A stretch of DNA of 64,000 bases from Candidatus Ligilactobacillus avistercoris (lineage in GTDB: Bacteria; Bacillota; Bacilli; Lactobacillales; Lactobacillaceae), in NCBI GenBank assembly GCA_019119415.1, contig DWXB01000014.1:59105-123104 (forward strand). The letters are read 5' to 3'. Positions 1-9,016 of this stretch are shown piece by piece. The position numbers and the translations under genes were made by a program. Below the pieces are notes generated by a model. The model searched no databases and was not told the origin of the DNA. It was given only the letters and a program-made list of their open reading frames with translations. How positions within the stretch are numbered: the first letter of the stretch is position 1; the number at the start of each line of letters is the position of its first letter.

Positions 1-413
1 TGGCTAAGCGACAACACATAACGTATAGACCTAAGGAATATTTTGAGCGGGTTTTAGACGTATTTGGTGATCATGTCCGGGTTTATTTAGCACATGATGA
101 TGAAGAAGTTCTTTCCGGGGCAATTGCAATGAATTATGGTGACCGGGTATGGTACATGTACGGTGGTTCGACCAATAATAAGCGGAATCTGATGCCTAAT
201 TACCTAATGCAGTGGGAAATGATTAAGTGGGCAATCGAAACAAACAAGACTGTATATGACTTTGGGGGGATTTTTGAGATTGACTTAGATGACGGTTTAT
301 ATCGTTTTAAAAATGGTTTTACAAACGGCGTAACCGAATACATCGGTGAGATTGATCGTGTTTTCGATGAAGATGCTTACCGGAAGTATAACGAACACAT
401 GGAAAGCTTATAG
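1..413 (+). CDS. FemAB-family peptidoglycan bridge aminoacyltransferase, 3' part only
   Basis: Open in frame 3 from the left edge of the window to a TAG at 411-413, so the 5' end is missing. The visible C-terminal part (about 136 residues) includes VWYMYGG, a stretch like LMPNYLMQWEMIKWA, and VYDFGGI near KNGFTNGVTEYIGE. These are typical of the second GNAT-like subdomain of FemX/MurM/FmhB enzymes, which use aminoacyl-tRNA to add the first amino acid of the interpeptide bridge to lipid II at the cytoplasmic membrane face. Which family member and which amino acid it adds cannot be told from this fragment. A hairpin 11 bases downstream probably ends the transcript. Confidence 0.8.
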   Translation, partial: AKRQHITYRPKEYFERVLDVFGDHVRVYLAHDDEEVLSGAIAMNYGDRVWYMYGGSTNNKRNLMPNYLMQWEMIKWAIETNKTVYDFGGIFEIDLDDGLYRFKNGFTNGVTEYIGEIDRVFDEDAYRKYNEHMESL

Positions 414-424
414 TTTAGTAGTAA

Positions 425-462
425 AAGGAGGTTGGGTTACAGTTCCCGACCTCCTTACTGTT
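425..462 (+). terminator. Rho-independent terminator after the FemAB gene
   Basis: A 12-bp stem (425-436 with 445-456, one G-T pair, loop TTACAGTT) is followed by a weak T-rich stretch. It separates the FemAB gene from the next transcription unit. Confidence 0.65.
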
Positions 463-552
463 TGTGGGATAAGTTGGTGACGGTGAACAAGATAAATGGC
501 AGGCCACAGGATTTTATTCGTCATGCAACCTGGCGCACCCTTCTTCGGGGTA

Positions 553-561
553 TGCTACAAT
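553..561 (+). promoter_or_regulatory. Extended -10 promoter for the NUDIX gene
   Basis: TGCTACAAT (TG at 553-554, TACAAT at 556-561) lies 31 bases before the chosen GTG start. No good -35 is visible at 17 bp, so this would be an extended -10 type promoter. Confidence 0.45.
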
Positions 562-591
562 TAAACGGAGAATTTGAATCGAGGGGTGGCG

Positions 592-1152
592 GTGAAAATT
601 AACTTCAAAGAGCACGTTGAAAGCGAGCACATGATTTACCACGGGGCAATTCTTGACCTTGCAGTAGAGAAGGTCCGTCTTCCTAACGGCCAACCAGCAA
701 ACCGGGAAATTGTCCACCATCACGGAGCGGTGGGGTTAATTCCGCTTACGGATGACGGAAAGATTATTCTAGTAAAACAGTGGCGGGAACCGCTGCGGCA
801 GGTGACGCTAGAGATTCCGGCGGGAAAAATTGAACCAGGCGAGGCGCCCCTCCAAACGGCCAAACGAGAGTTAAACGAGGAAGTGCGGATGGAAGCGACA
901 CATTTGAAGCAGGTCGCCCAATTTTACACGTCACCGGGCTTTGCAGATGAAAAAATGACGTTGTTTTGCGCTACGGGGTTAGCGCCAGTGGCCAATGAGC
1001 TTCCCCAGGATGACGATGAGTTCCTCGAACTGGTTTCCCTGACACCCACGGAGATGCACCGGCAAATCGCAACCGGGTTGATTTGTGATGCCAAAACAAT
1101 TATGGCTTTGTGGTACTGGCAATTGAAGGAGGATACCAGTAATGGGCGATGA
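592..1152 (+). CDS. NUDIX hydrolase, ADP-ribose pyrophosphatase type
   Basis: The protein (186 residues from GTG 592) carries a full Nudix box, G-x5-E-x7-REL-x-EE, at about residues 78-100. It starts at GKIEPGE and runs through KRELNEEV. The upstream beta-rich region and overall length match the ADP-ribose pyrophosphatase (NudF/YqkG) group, which hydrolyses ADP-ribose to AMP and ribose-5-phosphate in the cytoplasm. GTG 592 is preferred over an in-frame TTG at 574 because GAGGGG (581-586) sits 5 bases upstream of it, and the TTG has no ribosome binding site. The gene overlaps the next one by 11 bases and heads a tight run with the small membrane protein and MTA/SAH nucleosidase. The precise substrate is inferred. 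Confidence 0.85.
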   Translation: MKINFKEHVESEHMIYHGAILDLAVEKVRLPNGQPANREIVHHHGAVGLIPLTDDGKIILVKQWREPLRQVTLEIPAGKIEPGEAPLQTAKRELNEEVRMEATHLKQVAQFYTSPGFADEKMTLFCATGLAPVANELPQDDDEFLELVSLTPTEMHRQIATGLICDAKTIMALWYWQLKEDTSNGR

Positions 1153-1429
1153 ACGGTTGAGGCGCCACCAGCACGAAGAATTTGACCAGGAGTGGGCTGC
1201 AAACGAGGATGAACAAACCGAACATCTTCACCGCGAAACTCCCAGGTGGGCCCAGCAACCTGAAGAGGAGGAACCACTTCCTACCAGGGAAGAACAACGG
1301 GTGGCGGAACGGCAAGCTCTTATTGATAAAAAAGCGCGGCGGTTAGGACGTAAGCTGAACGAGGTAATTCTCGTGCTTGTGATTTTAATTGTCTTGACGT
1401 ACTTGTTTATGCGGTTTGTAAACTTTTAA
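1142..1429 (+). CDS. Small single-pass membrane protein of unknown function
   Basis: The protein has 95 residues. The first 70 or so are very charged, rich in Glu, Arg, His and Gln, with no domain that I recognise. Residues about 73-93 form one hydrophobic helix (VILVLVILIVLTYLF) at the C terminus, so it is a tail-anchored or C-terminally anchored protein with the charged part probably in the cytoplasm. A strong AAGGAGG at 1126-1132 sits inside the end of the NUDIX gene, 9 bases before the ATG, which supports real translation. It lies between a NUDIX hydrolase and MTA/SAH nucleosidase and is likely co-transcribed with both. Function unknown. Confidence 0.75.
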   Translation: MGDERLRRHQHEEFDQEWAANEDEQTEHLHRETPRWAQQPEEEEPLPTREEQRVAERQALIDKKARRLGRKLNEVILVLVILIVLTYLFMRFVNF

Positions 1430-1440
1430 GGAGGAACACT

Positions 1441-2136
1441 ATGCGATACGGAATTTTATGTGCAATGGAAGAGGAAATTAAGGAGTTACGGCGGCGGTTA
1501 GCGGACCGTGATGATGTGGTCATTGCGGGGGCGACGTTTTCAACGGGAACGTTAAACGGCCACGCCGTCGCAATGGTTGAATCGGGGATTGGAAAGGTCC
1601 AAGCCGGGATGATGACGGCGGTTTTAATTGACCATTTTAAGGTTGATTGCGTGATTAATTCTGGCTCGGCCGGTGGAATTGGCGATGGCTTAAAGGTTGG
1701 TGACGTGGTGGTTTCAACCAAGGTGGCATACCATGACGTGAACTCCACGGCCTTTAACTATGCCCCCGGCCAATTACCGGACCAACCCCGTTTCTTTGAG
1801 GCAGATGCGGCGTTAGCAGACCAAATTGTGAATGCAGCCCAGAACGTTGGGATGCCCGTAAAACGTGGCTTGATTGTTTCTGGCGACCAATTTATTAGTT
1901 CGACGGCCCAAATTAACCACATTAAGGAACTGTACCCCGATGTTTTATGCAGTGAAATGGAGGGGGCCGCAGTGGGCCAGGTTGCGCACCAGTTTGCCGT
2001 GCCGTTTGTGGTTATTCGGGCAATGTCAGATACTGGCGATGAGGAAGCAAGCCAGTCATTCGATGAATTTATTATCCAAGCGGGAAAGCAGTCTGCCCAG
2101 ATGATTCTTAACCTCCTTGACCAGGCGGAGGACTAG
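1441..2136 (+). CDS. mtnN: 5'-methylthioadenosine/S-adenosylhomocysteine nucleosidase
   Basis: This enzyme cleaves the glycosidic bond of MTA and SAH to give adenine plus the thioribose or ribosylhomocysteine moiety. It recycles SAM by-products and supplies the precursor route to AI-2 when LuxS is present. The 231-residue length is normal. The start MRYGILCAMEEE aligns with the family, with the catalytic Glu at position 12. SGIGKVQAG, NSGSAGG, SEMEGAA and RAMSDTGDEEA are the nucleobase- and ribose-binding signatures, the last containing the catalytic Asp. AAGGAGGAAC lies just ahead of the ATG. The gene is followed at once by cysteine desulfurase, so sulfur-compound recycling genes are grouped. 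Confidence 0.95.
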   Translation: MRYGILCAMEEEIKELRRRLADRDDVVIAGATFSTGTLNGHAVAMVESGIGKVQAGMMTAVLIDHFKVDCVINSGSAGGIGDGLKVGDVVVSTKVAYHDVNSTAFNYAPGQLPDQPRFFEADAALADQIVNAAQNVGMPVKRGLIVSGDQFISSTAQINHIKELYPDVLCSEMEGAAVGQVAHQFAVPFVVIRAMSDTGDEEASQSFDEFIIQAGKQSAQMILNLLDQAED

Positions 2137-2140
2137 TAAA

Positions 2141-3292
2141 ATGGAACGGATTTATTTGGATAACGCAGCCACGACGCCCATGGATCCGGCGGTAATTGAC
2201 CGGATGACGGCGGTAATGAAGACGGTTTTCGGGAATGCGTCCAGCGTTAATTCGTTTGGGCGGGAGGCCCGGGCAATTCTAGATGAAAGTCGGCATACTA
2301 TTGCCCAATCAATTAATGCTGCGCGGGATGATGAAATTGTTTTTACGAGTGGTGGGACCGAAAGTGACAACACCGCAATTATTCAGACGGCCCTTGCGCG
2401 GCAACGGGAAGGACGTCACATCATAACAACTGCGGTTGAGCACGAGGCAGTGCTAAAGCCGATGCAGTACTTGGAACAGCACGGGTTTGAAGTGACATAC
2501 CTACCGGTTGATGAATGCGGAATGATTCGGCTCGCTGATCTGAGGGCGGCGTTGCGGGACGACACGATCCTTGTTTCCGTGATGACGGGGAACAACGAGG
2601 TGGGTGCCCGGATGCCAATTCATGAAATTGGTGAACTCGTGGCCCCGACTAATGCGTGGTTCCACACGGATGCGGTTCAAGCGTACGGGTTACTCGATAT
2701 TGATGTTCAACGCGACCACATTGATTTGCTGGCAACTTCGGCGCATAAGCTTAACGGCCCGAAGTTTATGGGCTTCTTATACCGCCGTACCGGTTTAAAT
2801 TTTCCACCGTTAATTAAGGGCGGTGAACAGGAACTAGACCGGCGTGCGGGAACGGAGAACATTCCTGCCATTGCGGGGTTTGCGAAGGCGGTTGCGTTGC
2901 TTGATCCGGACACTAAGCGCGCCCGGTGTGAACACGAACAGGCCTTAAAGGAATCGCTAATCACCAAATTGACGGACGCCGGGATTGATTTTGAGGTGAA
3001 TGGGGGGCACGGTGAAGACTACTTGCCCCACGTATTAAGCATTTGGTTTAAGGGGGTTCCGAACGACGCCCTGATTACCAACCTGGATTTGGCGGGCATT
3101 GCGGTGGCAGCGGGGTCGGCTTGTACGGCAGGTTCGCTGGAACCATCCCATGTGTTACGGGCAATGTACGGTGACTCGCCGCGGGTAACCGAAACGATTC
3201 GGTTTAGTTTTGGCCCGTTGAATACGGAGGCAGAGATCAACACGGTTGTCCAAGAAGTGGCGAAGATTATTAACCGGATGAAAAGGGGATAA
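2141..3292 (+). CDS. Cysteine desulfurase (IscS/NifS-like)
   Basis: This PLP-dependent class V aminotransferase-fold enzyme removes sulfur from cysteine as an enzyme-bound persulfide. Start ATG 2141 is preferred (383 residues) because GGCGGAGG at 2124-2131 precedes it and the family N terminus is MERIYLDNAATTP. Lys203 in TSAHKLNGPK is the PLP Schiff-base lysine, His101 in VEHEAV stacks on PLP, and Cys328 in GSACTAGS is the catalytic cysteine in the mobile loop. Position next to a DUF1831 gene and mnmA suggests that it hands sulfur to MnmA for tRNA 2-thiouridine, as the dedicated YrvO enzyme does in Bacillus. No scaffold gene (iscU/sufU) is nearby. The role in tRNA thiolation is inferred from order. 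Confidence 0.93.
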   Translation: MERIYLDNAATTPMDPAVIDRMTAVMKTVFGNASSVNSFGREARAILDESRHTIAQSINAARDDEIVFTSGGTESDNTAIIQTALARQREGRHIITTAVEHEAVLKPMQYLEQHGFEVTYLPVDECGMIRLADLRAALRDDTILVSVMTGNNEVGARMPIHEIGELVAPTNAWFHTDAVQAYGLLDIDVQRDHIDLLATSAHKLNGPKFMGFLYRRTGLNFPPLIKGGEQELDRRAGTENIPAIAGFAKAVALLDPDTKRARCEHEQALKESLITKLTDAGIDFEVNGGHGEDYLPHVLSIWFKGVPNDALITNLDLAGIAVAAGSACTAGSLEPSHVLRAMYGDSPRVTETIRFSFGPLNTEAEINTVVQEVAKIINRMKRG

Positions 3293-3297
3293 GTAAA

Positions 3298-3642
3298 ATG
3301 GCATATGAAAAACAAGTGCAGTTAAAGGGCGACTCCCGCCGGTTTGGGTTAGCGGCAACAATTAAAAAGTACACCCTGCGGGATACGGGGTTTGTTCCAA
3401 CTAAGGCGGGCCGATTTCAACTTAACCGGAAACTTAATCCGGATGAGGCTGATAACCGGAGCGTCCGACTTAAAATTACCGTTAATCAGGACCTAACTGG
3501 TTTTAAGATGGCGGTAGTAACCGCGAATGAAATGCAGGCGGTAAATATCTTTAAGCAGCCTGACAAGTATGCAACCGAACTTGAACAGCTAAACTTTACG
3601 CTCCGGGAATTAGTCGACCGGGGTGCATTGGCTGAGTGCTAA
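3298..3642 (+). CDS. DUF1831 family protein
   Basis: A 114-residue soluble protein with mixed alpha/beta character and no membrane segment. It matches from memory the DUF1831 family, which is nearly confined to Lactobacillales and usually sits between cysteine desulfurase and mnmA, as here. The ATG comes five bases after the desulfurase stop, with GGGGAT as a modest ribosome binding site. A role in sulfur transfer to tRNA is suggested only by context. No catalytic motif is visible, apart from a C-terminal Cys as the last residue, which might be worth noting for a sulfur-handling partner. Confidence 0.8.
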   Translation: MAYEKQVQLKGDSRRFGLAATIKKYTLRDTGFVPTKAGRFQLNRKLNPDEADNRSVRLKITVNQDLTGFKMAVVTANEMQAVNIFKQPDKYATELEQLNFTLRELVDRGALAEC

Positions 3643-3663
3643 GTAGCATGGTGTGCCCAGCCG

Positions 3664-3754
3664 ATTAAAACGGGCGTGATGGAGGCGGCAGACTAACCGA
3701 ATTACGTGGTATGAATTCAAGCTGTAAACTTCCGCTCAGCCCGTTTGTTTTAAT
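3664..3754 (+). other. Long imperfect hairpin between DUF1831 gene and mnmA
   Basis: In this 253-base gap, AAACGGGC at 3668-3675 pairs with GCCCGTTT at 3739-3746. Inside, GCGG/CCGC and GAATT/AATTC can form further stems. The 3' end is T-rich (TTTGTTTTAAT). It may be the long terminator of the sulfur operon or a small structured RNA. Confidence 0.4.
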
Positions 3755-3783
3755 GTTGATTTATGCAAAACAATAAAAAGATT

Positions 3784-3827
3784 CTAATTACTTTTAATTA
3801 GTAACCTCGATACAGGCGTGCTATGAT
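3784..3827 (+). promoter_or_regulatory. Candidate promoter and palindrome upstream of mnmA
   Basis: TATGAT at 3822-3827 is a good -10, with no convincing -35. Just upstream is a perfect 7-bp inverted repeat (CTAATTA 3784-3790, loop CTTT, TAATTAG 3795-3801) near the -35 position, which could be an operator. Both are inferences from position. Confidence 0.35.
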
Positions 3828-3895
3828 AAAAAAGACTGAATTGCGTGACCTTCAATCCGTTGATTCAGAATTTAACGAAGTGATGGTGATGATAA

Positions 3896-5023
<1,128 letters not shown>

Positions 5024-5074
5024 GTAATCGCAGGATGAATGCTGGGCGAAGTTTGTGAAGGATTAGCCAGCGAG

Positions 5075-5101
5075 AAGTCGGATTAAGTCCGGCTTTTTTT
5101 A
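5075..5101 (+). terminator. Rho-independent terminator after mnmA
   Basis: An 8-bp stem (5075-5082 with 5088-5095, one G-T pair, loop TTAAG) is followed by seven T. Confidence 0.85.
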
Positions 5102-5113
5102 GTACCGGCAATG

Positions 5114-5122
5114 TGTGATAAT
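5114..5122 (+). promoter_or_regulatory. Extended -10 promoter for the phosphatase-TPR-recD2 unit
   Basis: TGTGATAAT lies 23 bases before the ATG at 5145. Transcription from it would start near 5129, which rules out an upstream in-frame GTG at 5115 as the start of the phosphatase gene. Confidence 0.55.
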
Positions 5123-5144
5123 GGGAGCGGAAGGAAGAGAGGGC

Positions 5145-5801
5145 ATGACAAAGTTTTATTTTATTCGGCACGGAAAAACGCAGTGGAACCTGGAACGGCG
5201 GTACCAGGGAGCGGGTGGTGATTCCCCGCTACTCCCCGAAAGCATTGCGGCAATTCATGAACTAGCAGACTACTTAAAGGACGTTCATTTTGACCACGCA
5301 TACGTTAGTCCGCTTCCCCGGACAAGGACAACTGCACGCATTTTGATTGATGATCTGGGAACTGCGATTCCCCTGACGGTTGATGATGCCTTTAAGGAAT
5401 TTAATCTAGGAAAACTCGAAGGAATGACTTTTGAGGCGGCAGCGGCGAAGTATCCGCAGGAATGTGATGCCTTCCATCATCATCCTGATCAGTACCGGAC
5501 TGATCGGATTGGGGGCGAATCGTTTGCGGACGTAATTAACCGGGTAACGCCCCGGCTACAGGCCATTGCCCGCGAGTTTCCGGCGGGAAATATTCTGGTG
5601 GTTACCCATGGTGGGGTGCTGTGTGCGGAGTTAGGCCACCTGTTAGGCTATTCCCTAGCGGATTTACGCCGGCGGGGCGGGTTAGTGAATACCAGTACCT
5701 CGATTTTTGAAACGGTTGATGGGGGAGCGCATTTTAAGTGTTGTGCCTTTAATGAAACCAGCTATTTACACCGGAAAATCGACGAAAGTGATACCGTATA
5801 A
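5145..5801 (+). CDS. Histidine phosphatase family protein (phosphoglycerate mutase-like)
   Basis: A 218-residue cytoplasmic protein of the histidine phosphatase superfamily. Residues 8-10 form the RHG motif with the phospho-accepting His9 (IRHGKTQWN). The second catalytic region is VTHGGV near residue 155, and GKLEGM holds the family Glu region. Such GpmB/PhoE-like proteins are usually broad-specificity phosphatases rather than glycolytic mutases, and this one lacks the longer dimerisation segments of GpmA. ATG 5145 is chosen for its good ribosome binding site (AAGGAAGAGAGG). A TPR gene and recD2 follow in the same direction. The substrate is unknown. Confidence 0.85.
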   Translation: MTKFYFIRHGKTQWNLERRYQGAGGDSPLLPESIAAIHELADYLKDVHFDHAYVSPLPRTRTTARILIDDLGTAIPLTVDDAFKEFNLGKLEGMTFEAAAAKYPQECDAFHHHPDQYRTDRIGGESFADVINRVTPRLQAIAREFPAGNILVVTHGGVLCAELGHLLGYSLADLRRRGGLVNTSTSIFETVDGGAHFKCCAFNETSYLHRKIDESDTV

Positions 5802-5812
5802 GGAGTCGTTTT

Positions 5813-6490
5813 ATGGGAGAACGGAAGGAAAAGCAGGCCCAGATCCAACAGGCAATTAAACAATTAGTGGCTGCGGTGGATGCGCATCCAGATGAGGTTG
5901 AGCGCTACTACGAATTAGGAACAGCCCTCACAGAACAACAGAGTTATCCGCAAGCAGAGGAGCTGTTAAAACGGGCGTTAAGCCATTTTAATGGCGACAA
6001 CCATGCTGAGAATTTATTGCATTACGGGTTAGGAAACGTCTATTACGCCAGTGGGTTATACCAAGAAGCCCTCGGGGAGTTTCAGCGAGTACAAGATGAG
6101 CACTTAAAGGGGCAGGCGTACATGATGATTGCCCAAACGTACTATGCCCAGAAGAAATACCAACAGGCGCTCGTGTTTGCACTAACGGCCAGTGAACAGT
6201 TGAAGCGCGACAGTGCCCCGCTAACGCTAATGGGCGATACTTTTATGGCACTGGGAAACTTTACGCAGGCGCACGAGTACTATACAAAGGCGTTGACGGT
6301 TAACGGCCAGGATCTCCGGGCACGGTTTCAACGGGGCGTTGTCCTAACGGTTCAGGGGAAGGACCCGGCAGCGGATTTTGACTTTGTCAAGCGGCATGAT
6401 CCGGCGTTTTATAAGCGGATGCAGGCGCGGCTAGCGGATACGCAAAAATTCATGCAACAGGCGGTTCATCAACGGGAGAAAAAAGGATGA
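5813..6490 (+). CDS. Tetratricopeptide-repeat protein
   Basis: The protein has 225 residues and no signal peptide. At least four TPR-like helical pairs are visible: around residues 20-52 (ELGTALTEQQSYPQAEELLKRAL), 63-85 (YGLGNVYYASGLYQEALGEF), 96-120 (IAQTYYAQKKYQQALVFAL) and 130-160 (MGDTFMALGNFTQAHEYYTKAL). The family is a scaffold for protein-protein contacts, and no enzyme motif is present. AAGGAG precedes the ATG, and the stop overlaps the recD2 start as ATGA. This gene next to recD2 and mnmA is, from memory, a common order in lactobacilli and other Firmicutes. The partner protein is unknown. Confidence 0.88.
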   Translation: MGERKEKQAQIQQAIKQLVAAVDAHPDEVERYYELGTALTEQQSYPQAEELLKRALSHFNGDNHAENLLHYGLGNVYYASGLYQEALGEFQRVQDEHLKGQAYMMIAQTYYAQKKYQQALVFALTASEQLKRDSAPLTLMGDTFMALGNFTQAHEYYTKALTVNGQDLRARFQRGVVLTVQGKDPAADFDFVKRHDPAFYKRMQARLADTQKFMQQAVHQREKKG

Positions 6491-8892
6491 GTAGCGAAAA
6501 TCAAGGGACACATGTCCTCACGGGTAAGGTTAACCACGTTATTTTTGCGGCACCGGATTCGTTTTATAAGGTGATTGCGGTGGCAGTAACGGAGACTGAC
6601 TTTGACTGGGATGACGATGAGTTAACCGTTGTTGGGGACATGCCCACCGTTCAGCAGGGCGCAACGTATCAGTTTAGCGGTGAACTGGTTGCCCACCCAA
6701 AGTACGGACAACAGTTTCGGGCACAAACGGTGGCAGTGGCGGCTCCTACTAGCGAAGCGGGAGTGATTGATTACCTGGCTGGGGAAGATTTTCCGGGAAT
6801 CGGGCGGAAAACGGCCGCCCGGATTGTAAAGATTTTAGGAGCAGAGGCGGTTAACGTATTAATGGACGATCCGGACCAAGCAGACCGGCTAGGCTTATCA
6901 GCAAAGCAGCGGGAAACCCTGATAAAGACGCTTCGCCGGAATAATGGTGCCGAACAAGCCGTTATTGAACTCAATAACTACGGGTTTTCTGGGCGTTTAG
7001 CCAGCAAAATTTACGATCATTTTCGGGAAACGACTCTGGATGTTCTCCATGATGACCCGTACCGGATTGCGATTGAGGTTCCCGATGTTAGTTTTCGGCG
7101 AATTGATGCTTTAGCGCCCCAGCTGGGGATTGCGCCGGATGACCCTTCCCGAATGCGGGGGGCGCTATTTAACCAGTTGGGACTGGCAGCAGCGAGTGGC
7201 GATACCTACGTTGACGATCGGCAGCTGATCACTACCACCCAGCAGTTGTTAGGGAATGCCGTTCAAGGGCCAGAGTTGGTGGCTCAGCTTCAGGAACTGA
7301 TTAAGGCGGAGCACGTTGTTCTTGATAAGCAGGGGCGCGTTTTTATCCGCCAGCTTTACGACGCGGAGATTGAGATTGCTGCCCAGTTTAGCCGGTTGCT
7401 TGACCAACATCCCCAAAAGGTGGCCGCAATCGACCAGAAGCTCAACCGGGTGGAGCGGCACCTTGAAATTGAATACAGTGATGATCAGCGGGCGGCAATT
7501 AAAGAAGCAATTCAACACCAGTGTTTTATCCTGACTGGCGGTCCTGGAACCGGGAAAACCACGATTATTAACGGCTATCTCACCCTTTTTGCAATGGTTC
7601 ATGACCTTGACCCGGACGAGTTGGACGCGAAACCAGGAAAACCTAGTCCCGTTTTGCTTGCGGCGCCCACCGGCCGGGCAGCGAAACGGTTAAGCGAGGC
7701 TACGCATTTACATGCATGCACAATTCACCATTTGCTGGGAATTACCGGGCGGGGAAGCCGGCTGCCAGAAGAGGTGGAAGAATTAAGTGGGGCGTTGTTA
7801 ATCATTGATGAGACGTCAATGGTTGATACGGAATTGATGCGGTTACTGGTAAAGAGTATTCCCAATAACATGCAGGTCCTCTTTGTTGGTGATAAGGATC
7901 AGTTACCGTCCGTAGGTCCAGGGCAAGTTTTTAACGACCTGCTCGCGAATGTGGCGATTCCGCGGGCTGAATTGCACCAGATTTTCCGGCAGCAGGCGGG
8001 TTCAGCAATTGTAACGCTCGCCCATGAGATTCAGGGCGGCCACCTTCCGGCTGATTTATTGAGTAAGCAGCAGGATCGGTCGTTTACCGTGTGTTCGGCC
8101 AATCAGGTCACGCCGTTAATCACGCAGATTGTGAAGATTGCCCTCCAAAAGGAAATTGCTGCGGACGATATTCAGGTGTTAGCGCCGATGTACCGCGGCC
8201 CTGCGGGAATTACCGCCATTAATCACGCTCTCCAGGAAATGCTTAACCCGCAGCATCCGGGGCAAAAGAGTGTGGTGGTAAACGACCAGGAGCTGAGAAT
8301 TGGGGATCGCGTATTATACCAGGTTAATAATCCGGACAAGGAGATTTATAACGGTGATATTGGTACCATCATCAGTTTAACGGCCGCAAACGCAAAGAAA
8401 AAACAACCGGCAACGATGACAATTAACTTCGATGGGCGCGAGGTCGAACTTGGCCGGGAGGACTGGTACCACCTTCAACTGGCGTACTGCATGTCGATTC
8501 ATAAGGCGCAGGGGAGTGAATTTCCGGTAGTGATCATTCCCCTGGTCCGCCAATTCCACCGGATGCTTGCACGTAATTTGCTGTACACCGCAGTTACCCG
8601 GGCAAAGCAAAAACTAATTTTACTCGGTGAACTCCAGGCGTTTCAGGAAAGTGTGGTTAATCCGGGATTGGACCGCTTAACGGCGCTTCCGGATCGGCTC
8701 CGGGCGTACCTTCAGGGAGAAGAAGCGGGTCACCAGGATTTATCACCTGATGCAGGTCAGCAAGAACAACCAAAGGGGGTCCCAACAACAGAAACGTTTA
8801 CGCTCACAGCGGCGTTGATTGCGAATGAAACGATTGACCCGATGATTGGAATGGAGGGGGTTACTCCCCAGATGATGAAGCGGGCAGACTAG
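6487..8892 (+). CDS. recD2: ATP-dependent DNA helicase RecD2
   Basis: This 801-residue superfamily 1B 5'-3' helicase belongs to the RecBC-independent RecD2 group. It has the family's N-terminal extension: an OB-like start (VLTGKVNHVIF) and helix-hairpin-helix repeats around residues 95-200 (FPGIGRKTAARIV). The motor begins with Walker A GGPGTGKTT at 351-359. It continues with AAPTGRAAKRL, the DET box (LIIDETSMVD), GDKDQLPSVGPG, and AYCMSIHKAQGSEF with LLYTAVTRAK as motifs V/VI. RecD2 acts in replication-fork maintenance and mismatch or recombination repair in Firmicutes. The C-terminal 80 residues are low in motif content. The start overlaps the TPR stop by 4 bases. Confidence 0.95.
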   Translation: MSSENQGTHVLTGKVNHVIFAAPDSFYKVIAVAVTETDFDWDDDELTVVGDMPTVQQGATYQFSGELVAHPKYGQQFRAQTVAVAAPTSEAGVIDYLAGEDFPGIGRKTAARIVKILGAEAVNVLMDDPDQADRLGLSAKQRETLIKTLRRNNGAEQAVIELNNYGFSGRLASKIYDHFRETTLDVLHDDPYRIAIEVPDVSFRRIDALAPQLGIAPDDPSRMRGALFNQLGLAAASGDTYVDDRQLITTTQQLLGNAVQGPELVAQLQELIKAEHVVLDKQGRVFIRQLYDAEIEIAAQFSRLLDQHPQKVAAIDQKLNRVERHLEIEYSDDQRAAIKEAIQHQCFILTGGPGTGKTTIINGYLTLFAMVHDLDPDELDAKPGKPSPVLLAAPTGRAAKRLSEATHLHACTIHHLLGITGRGSRLPEEVEELSGALLIIDETSMVDTELMRLLVKSIPNNMQVLFVGDKDQLPSVGPGQVFNDLLANVAIPRAELHQIFRQQAGSAIVTLAHEIQGGHLPADLLSKQQDRSFTVCSANQVTPLITQIVKIALQKEIAADDIQVLAPMYRGPAGITAINHALQEMLNPQHPGQKSVVVNDQELRIGDRVLYQVNNPDKEIYNGDIGTIISLTAANAKKKQPATMTINFDGREVELGREDWYHLQLAYCMSIHKAQGSEFPVVIIPLVRQFHRMLARNLLYTAVTRAKQKLILLGELQAFQESVVNPGLDRLTALPDRLRAYLQGEEAGHQDLSPDAGQQEQPKGVPTTETFTLTAALIANETIDPMIGMEGVTPQMMKRAD

Positions 8893-8900
8893 CAGTTAGA

Positions 8901-8945
8901 ATAAGCGTGGTGAAGGATCATTAACTTTCACCACGCTTATATTGT
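8901..8945 (+). terminator. Terminator after recD2
   Basis: A perfect 14-bp stem (8901-8914 with 8927-8940) is followed by ATTGTTTT. It faces the convergent rnjA gene. Confidence 0.85.
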
Positions 8946-8959
8946 TTTGAGTTTGGTTT

Positions 8960-9000
8960 GGGGAAAAGCAAATGAGGCCGGAATGTCCATCCCAACCTCA
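8960..9000 (-). terminator. Terminator after rnjA
   Basis: Read on the minus strand, TGAGGTTGG (9000 downward) pairs with CCGGCCTCA (ending at 8973) using G-T pairs. ATTTGCTTTT follows. It lies 17 bases beyond the rnjA stop. Confidence 0.7.
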
Positions 9001-9016
9001 CATCACTCACTTATGA

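Noticed and set aside
5115..5144. Upstream GTG start for the histidine phosphatase gene
   Set aside because: It lies on the -10 element and lacks a ribosome binding site; ATG 5145 has a strong one.
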